The notes under the pieces: model-generated
Told to the model about the DNA's origin: nothing
Databases searched by the model: none
Seen by the model: only the letters and a program-made list of their open reading frames with translations
Shown: positions 61,445 through 64,000 of the stretch, one piece after another
How the letters are laid out: every line of letters begins with the position of its first letter
How positions within the stretch are numbered: the stretch's first letter is position 1
Translations under genes and position numbers: made by a program
From: CAYVHB01 sp964450865
GTDB taxonomy: Bacteria > Bacillota > Clostridia > Saccharofermentanales > UBA5734
DNA length: 64,000 nt
Direction: 5' to 3'
NCBI GenBank assembly: GCA_964450865.1
Contig: CAYVHB010000014.1
Span: 19,471-83,470, forward strand

Positions 61445-63880
61445 TCAGGGTGTTTCGTTCGCAGCGGCGTTGAGGATTTCATTGAAGCCTTCCAGCCTGG
61501 CATTGATCCGGCCGAAAATGCTGTCTGGCGGGTATTGCCCTTCGGCGTCGGGTGAACCGGCGGGCAGTCCTGTCAGCAGTTCGATGCCCTCGTCAATGGT
61601 GCGGACCGCATAAATCGTGAATTGTCCGGCGGCGACGGCGGCGAGAACCTCATCATTGAGCATCAGGTTGTCGATATTAAGGGCCGGGATGATAACCCCC
61701 TGGCTACCGGTCAGGCCCCGTGCCTTGCACAAGGCAAAGAAACCTTCGATTTTTTCCGTGGCGCCGCCAATCGGCTGGATCACACCCCGCTGGTCAACCG
61801 AGCCGGTTACAGCCAGGTCCTGGCGCAGCGCTACTTCAGCCAGACTGGACAGAAGCGCGTATAGCTCGGCGCTGGAGGCGCTGTCACCGTCAATTTCCTC
61901 ATAATTCTGTTCGAATGTGATCTGGGCGGTCAGGGCCAGCTGTTTGTCCTGGGCAAATTTGGCGCCGAGGTAACCGGCCAGGGTCAGGACACCGCGACTG
62001 TGGATATTGCCGCTCATATCGGTTTCCCGTTCAATATTCACCACGCCGCCGCGGCCCAGATAGGTGACGGCTGTAATGCGGGTCGGGCGGCCAAAGCTGT
62101 AGCCGCTCAGCTCGACCACGGCCAGGCCGTTGATCTGGCCGACCACCGCGCCGGTTGTTTCAATCAGGATCTGGCCCTGCAGCATCATCTCCTGCAGTTT
62201 TTCTTCGATTTTATTGGCCCGGTACTGGCGCTGGCGGAAGGCCTCATCGACATGGCGGGCATCGACCAGCTCGGCCCCTTCGGCCTCAGCGAGGGCCACC
62301 GACTCATAAACGATTTCGTTGACGTCGTTAAAGCGGGTTGAGAGCTTGTTCTGGTTACCGGCCAGCCGCGAACCATATTCGATAATCTGGGCCAGGCCGC
62401 GCGGGTTGAAATGACGGCGGCAGCCACGCCGGCACAGCGAACTGACAAAGGCCACATATTGACGGACGTTTTCCGGCGTACGCGGCATTTCAACGTCGAA
62501 ATCCACTTTGACCTTAAACAGTTTGGCAAAATCTTCGTCCAGGGTGTAAATCAGGTTGACATAGGGGCTGCCGATCAGGATGACCTTGACATTGAGCGGG
62601 ATGGGCTCCTGGCGCAAGGTGACGGTCGGGGCATAGCGATACTGTTCACCGAGATTTTCAACAACGGCCTGGCGATATTTCAGGGCTTTCTTCAGCGTCT
62701 CCCAGGCAAGCGGTTCGGTCAGGACATCCTTGGCCTGCAAAATCAGGTAACCGCCGTTGGCCCGGTGGATCGCGCCGGGACGGACCATGGTGAAGTCGGT
62801 GCTCAGTGAGAATAGCTGGCTCTTGTACTCGATTTTGCCGAATAAATTGTAGTAGCAGGGCAGGGGCTCGACAATCACCGGCACGCCCTCATTGGGATCA
62901 TGGCTGATGAACAGATTAACCTTGTAACGGACGAAGGCGTCGGAATCTTCCTGCAAGGCTGCCAGTGGCGATTGTTCGGTTTCTTCTTCCTCCGACTCGC
63001 TGTCAGATTCAGCGCTGGCAGCCCGGAATAAGTTGAGATTTTCGCCTATATCGTCGAGGACAATGTCCAGATGGGCCTGGATCTTCGGGTTCTGGTTGTA
63101 TTTTTGCTTGAGCCGGTCAATCAGCGGCCGGGCCGCACCGGAGGCAATCTGTCTTTCCAGATCGGCCAGTTCATTTTTGGCCTGCTTCTCCAGGTTGCGG
63201 CTTTCATGAGCCATTTCTTCAATGCGTTTCTCCAGCTGGTGCCCCCGGGCTTCGATCGCCTGCCGTTCATCAACGGGCAGCTTTTCAAATTCATCGGAAG
63301 AGAGCGGCTTGCCTTCCCGCAAGGGCACAAACATCAGGCGGCTGGTCGTCTGCTTGACCAGAAAACCGGCCTCAAGCGCGATTTTTTCAATTGTCCGATA
63401 CTGGGCCTGCATTTTATCCTGCAGCCCCTGGATGATCGATCCCTTGCGCTGCTCGTAATCGCTGCCTTCAAAGGCCTTGGGAATCGAGGCCTGGAGGTCA
63501 GTCACCAGTTCGTCCATATCCTTCTGGAAGACGCGACCCTGGCCAGCGGGCAGGGATACCGCCAGCGGCCGGTCTTTATCACTGAAATTGTTGATATAAC
63601 ACCAGTCATCGGGGGTTTTGCCCATGGCCGCCCGCTGGTCGACCACCGCCTGCACATAGGTGCTTTTACCGGTGCCCGGCAGGCCGACAACGAAAATATT
63701 ATAGCCGGGGGCATCCATCGCCAGGCCAAACTGCATGGAACGTTCAGCGCGTTCCTGGCCGATGACGCCATGCAGGGAACTGACATCTTCACTGGTGGTG
63801 CAGAAGGCCAACTCGGTCTCGATGTCGCAGACACGCCGCAATTTGGTCAGTGGAACCTTGAATGGATCTGCCTGGATCAT
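61445..63880 (-). CDS. LonB-like ATP-dependent protease
   Basis: An 811-residue Lon-family protease of the Clostridial type without the classical N-terminal LON domain. AAA+ region: Walker A VVGLPGTGKSTYVQ at about 63, a long coiled helix insert (about 155-300), then VRPGAIHRANGGYLILQAKDVL, the Walker-B-like part in the C-terminal half. Lon proteolytic domain: catalytic Ser in GDSASSAELYALLSSL and Lys in GGATEKIEGFFAL. AAGGAGG precedes the ATG. A promoter on the same strand is at 63943-63972. Degrades misfolded or regulatory proteins. Confidence 0.93.
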   Translation of the reverse strand: MIQADPFKVPLTKLRRVCDIETELAFCTTSEDVSSLHGVIGQERAERSMQFGLAMDAPGYNIFVVGLPGTGKSTYVQAVVDQRAAMGKTPDDWCYINNFSDKDRPLAVSLPAGQGRVFQKDMDELVTDLQASIPKAFEGSDYEQRKGSIIQGLQDKMQAQYRTIEKIALEAGFLVKQTTSRLMFVPLREGKPLSSDEFEKLPVDERQAIEARGHQLEKRIEEMAHESRNLEKQAKNELADLERQIASGAARPLIDRLKQKYNQNPKIQAHLDIVLDDIGENLNLFRAASAESDSESEEEETEQSPLAALQEDSDAFVRYKVNLFISHDPNEGVPVIVEPLPCYYNLFGKIEYKSQLFSLSTDFTMVRPGAIHRANGGYLILQAKDVLTEPLAWETLKKALKYRQAVVENLGEQYRYAPTVTLRQEPIPLNVKVILIGSPYVNLIYTLDEDFAKLFKVKVDFDVEMPRTPENVRQYVAFVSSLCRRGCRRHFNPRGLAQIIEYGSRLAGNQNKLSTRFNDVNEIVYESVALAEAEGAELVDARHVDEAFRQRQYRANKIEEKLQEMMLQGQILIETTGAVVGQINGLAVVELSGYSFGRPTRITAVTYLGRGGVVNIERETDMSGNIHSRGVLTLAGYLGAKFAQDKQLALTAQITFEQNYEEIDGDSASSAELYALLSSLAEVALRQDLAVTGSVDQRGVIQPIGGATEKIEGFFALCKARGLTGSQGVIIPALNIDNLMLNDEVLAAVAAGQFTIYAVRTIDEGIELLTGLPAGSPDAEGQYPPDSIFGRINARLEGFNEILNAAANETP

Positions 63881-63942
63881 AGATGCCTCCTTCAGATACG
63901 GTGCAGTGCAAGGATGTGGGGCCGGGCTGATTTTGATAATTT

Positions 63943-63972
63943 ATTATCCTATAAACGGCAAGTAACAGTCAA
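63943..63972 (-). promoter_or_regulatory. Promoter of the LonB-like gene
   Basis: On the minus strand: TTGACT (63972-63967), 18-base spacer, GATAAT (63948-63943). Leader of about 55 bases to the ATG. Confidence 0.55.
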
Positions 63973-64000
63973 ATCAATCGAAAATCGGTAATTTGGCAGT

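Noticed and set aside
1..64000. Search for tRNA, rRNA, transposase, integrase and phage genes
   Set aside because: No tRNA arm pattern with CCA end, rRNA stretch or recombinase motif was recognised by reading; a dedicated RNA scan could still find a small RNA.

Overview
The window is one GC-rich bacterial chromosome segment whose gene content points to an anaerobic, low-oxygen Firmicute of the Clostridia type. This is an inference from content: a LiaF-like membrane protein, 7TMR-DISM sensors, a LonB-like protease, CoA-disulfide reductase with rhodanese domains, a GH4 alpha-galactosidase, a beta-eliminating lyase of the tryptophanase/tyrosine phenol-lyase family, TIGR02206 and Pr6Pr membrane proteins, and strong AGGAGG ribosome sites. 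No rRNA, tRNA, CRISPR array, insertion sequence or phage gene was recognised. A 100-N gap at 53087-53186 is flanked by an identical 55-base sequence, so the source is a draft or metagenome assembly and the gap is probably artificial.

Region by region. 1-4926: end of an amino-acid ABC importer whose ATPase carries a C-terminal anti-sigma-factor-like ATPase domain, then an amidohydrolase, a STAS protein and a metallo-beta-lactamase protein with a degenerate histidine-kinase-like tail. 4972-11406: two diguanylate cyclases, a LiaF-like protein, a zinc/cobalt CDF exporter with an expanded His-rich N-terminus and an AlkD-like DNA glycosylase. 11421-13595: agmatine deiminase and N-carbamoylputrescine amidase (putrescine synthesis or agmatine catabolism). 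14023-16488: alpha-galactosidase with a divergent AraC regulator. 18919-24883: a freestanding condensation-domain protein divergent from a PaaK/CapK-like adenylate-forming enzyme, followed by aldehyde and alcohol dehydrogenases. 25177-27197: rhodanese and CoA-disulfide reductase-rhodanese operon. 27649-29547: sodium/solute symporter with a tiny accessory membrane protein. 30210-36961: TfoX-like protein, sugar kinase, DedA, Pr6Pr, AzlCD exporter, BFD-like ferredoxin and the beta-eliminating lyase. 37124-44462: bifunctional GGDEF/HD-GYP protein, HIRAN protein, WYL regulator, an interrupted lipoprotein gene and a solute-binding-like lipoprotein.

44872-53910 is a DNA-processing cluster: a 1132-residue PLD-like/helicase/DUF3427 protein, SbcD, SbcC and a von Willebrand A protein, preceded by a good promoter with a perfect dyad at the predicted start of transcription and tandem 22-base repeats. 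54006-60720 is an apparent operon of an M24 peptidase, two paralogous 7TMR-DISM histidine kinases (the second lacks the phospho-accepting histidine) and a response regulator with a winged-helix/BTAD-like output. The window closes with a cytochrome b5-like lipoprotein and a LonB-like protease.

Two themes recur. Signalling is dense: three c-di-GMP proteins, two kinases, STAS and HATPase-like modules, several with missing catalytic residues. Short perfect or near-perfect tandem duplications (12-48 bases) occur at more than ten places, both in leaders and inside coding sequences. The best candidates for something undescribed are the ABC-ATPase/HATPase plus STAS plus MBL/pseudokinase neighbourhood, the helicase-SbcDC-vWA cluster, the condensation/PaaK-like pair, and the kinase/pseudokinase pair.
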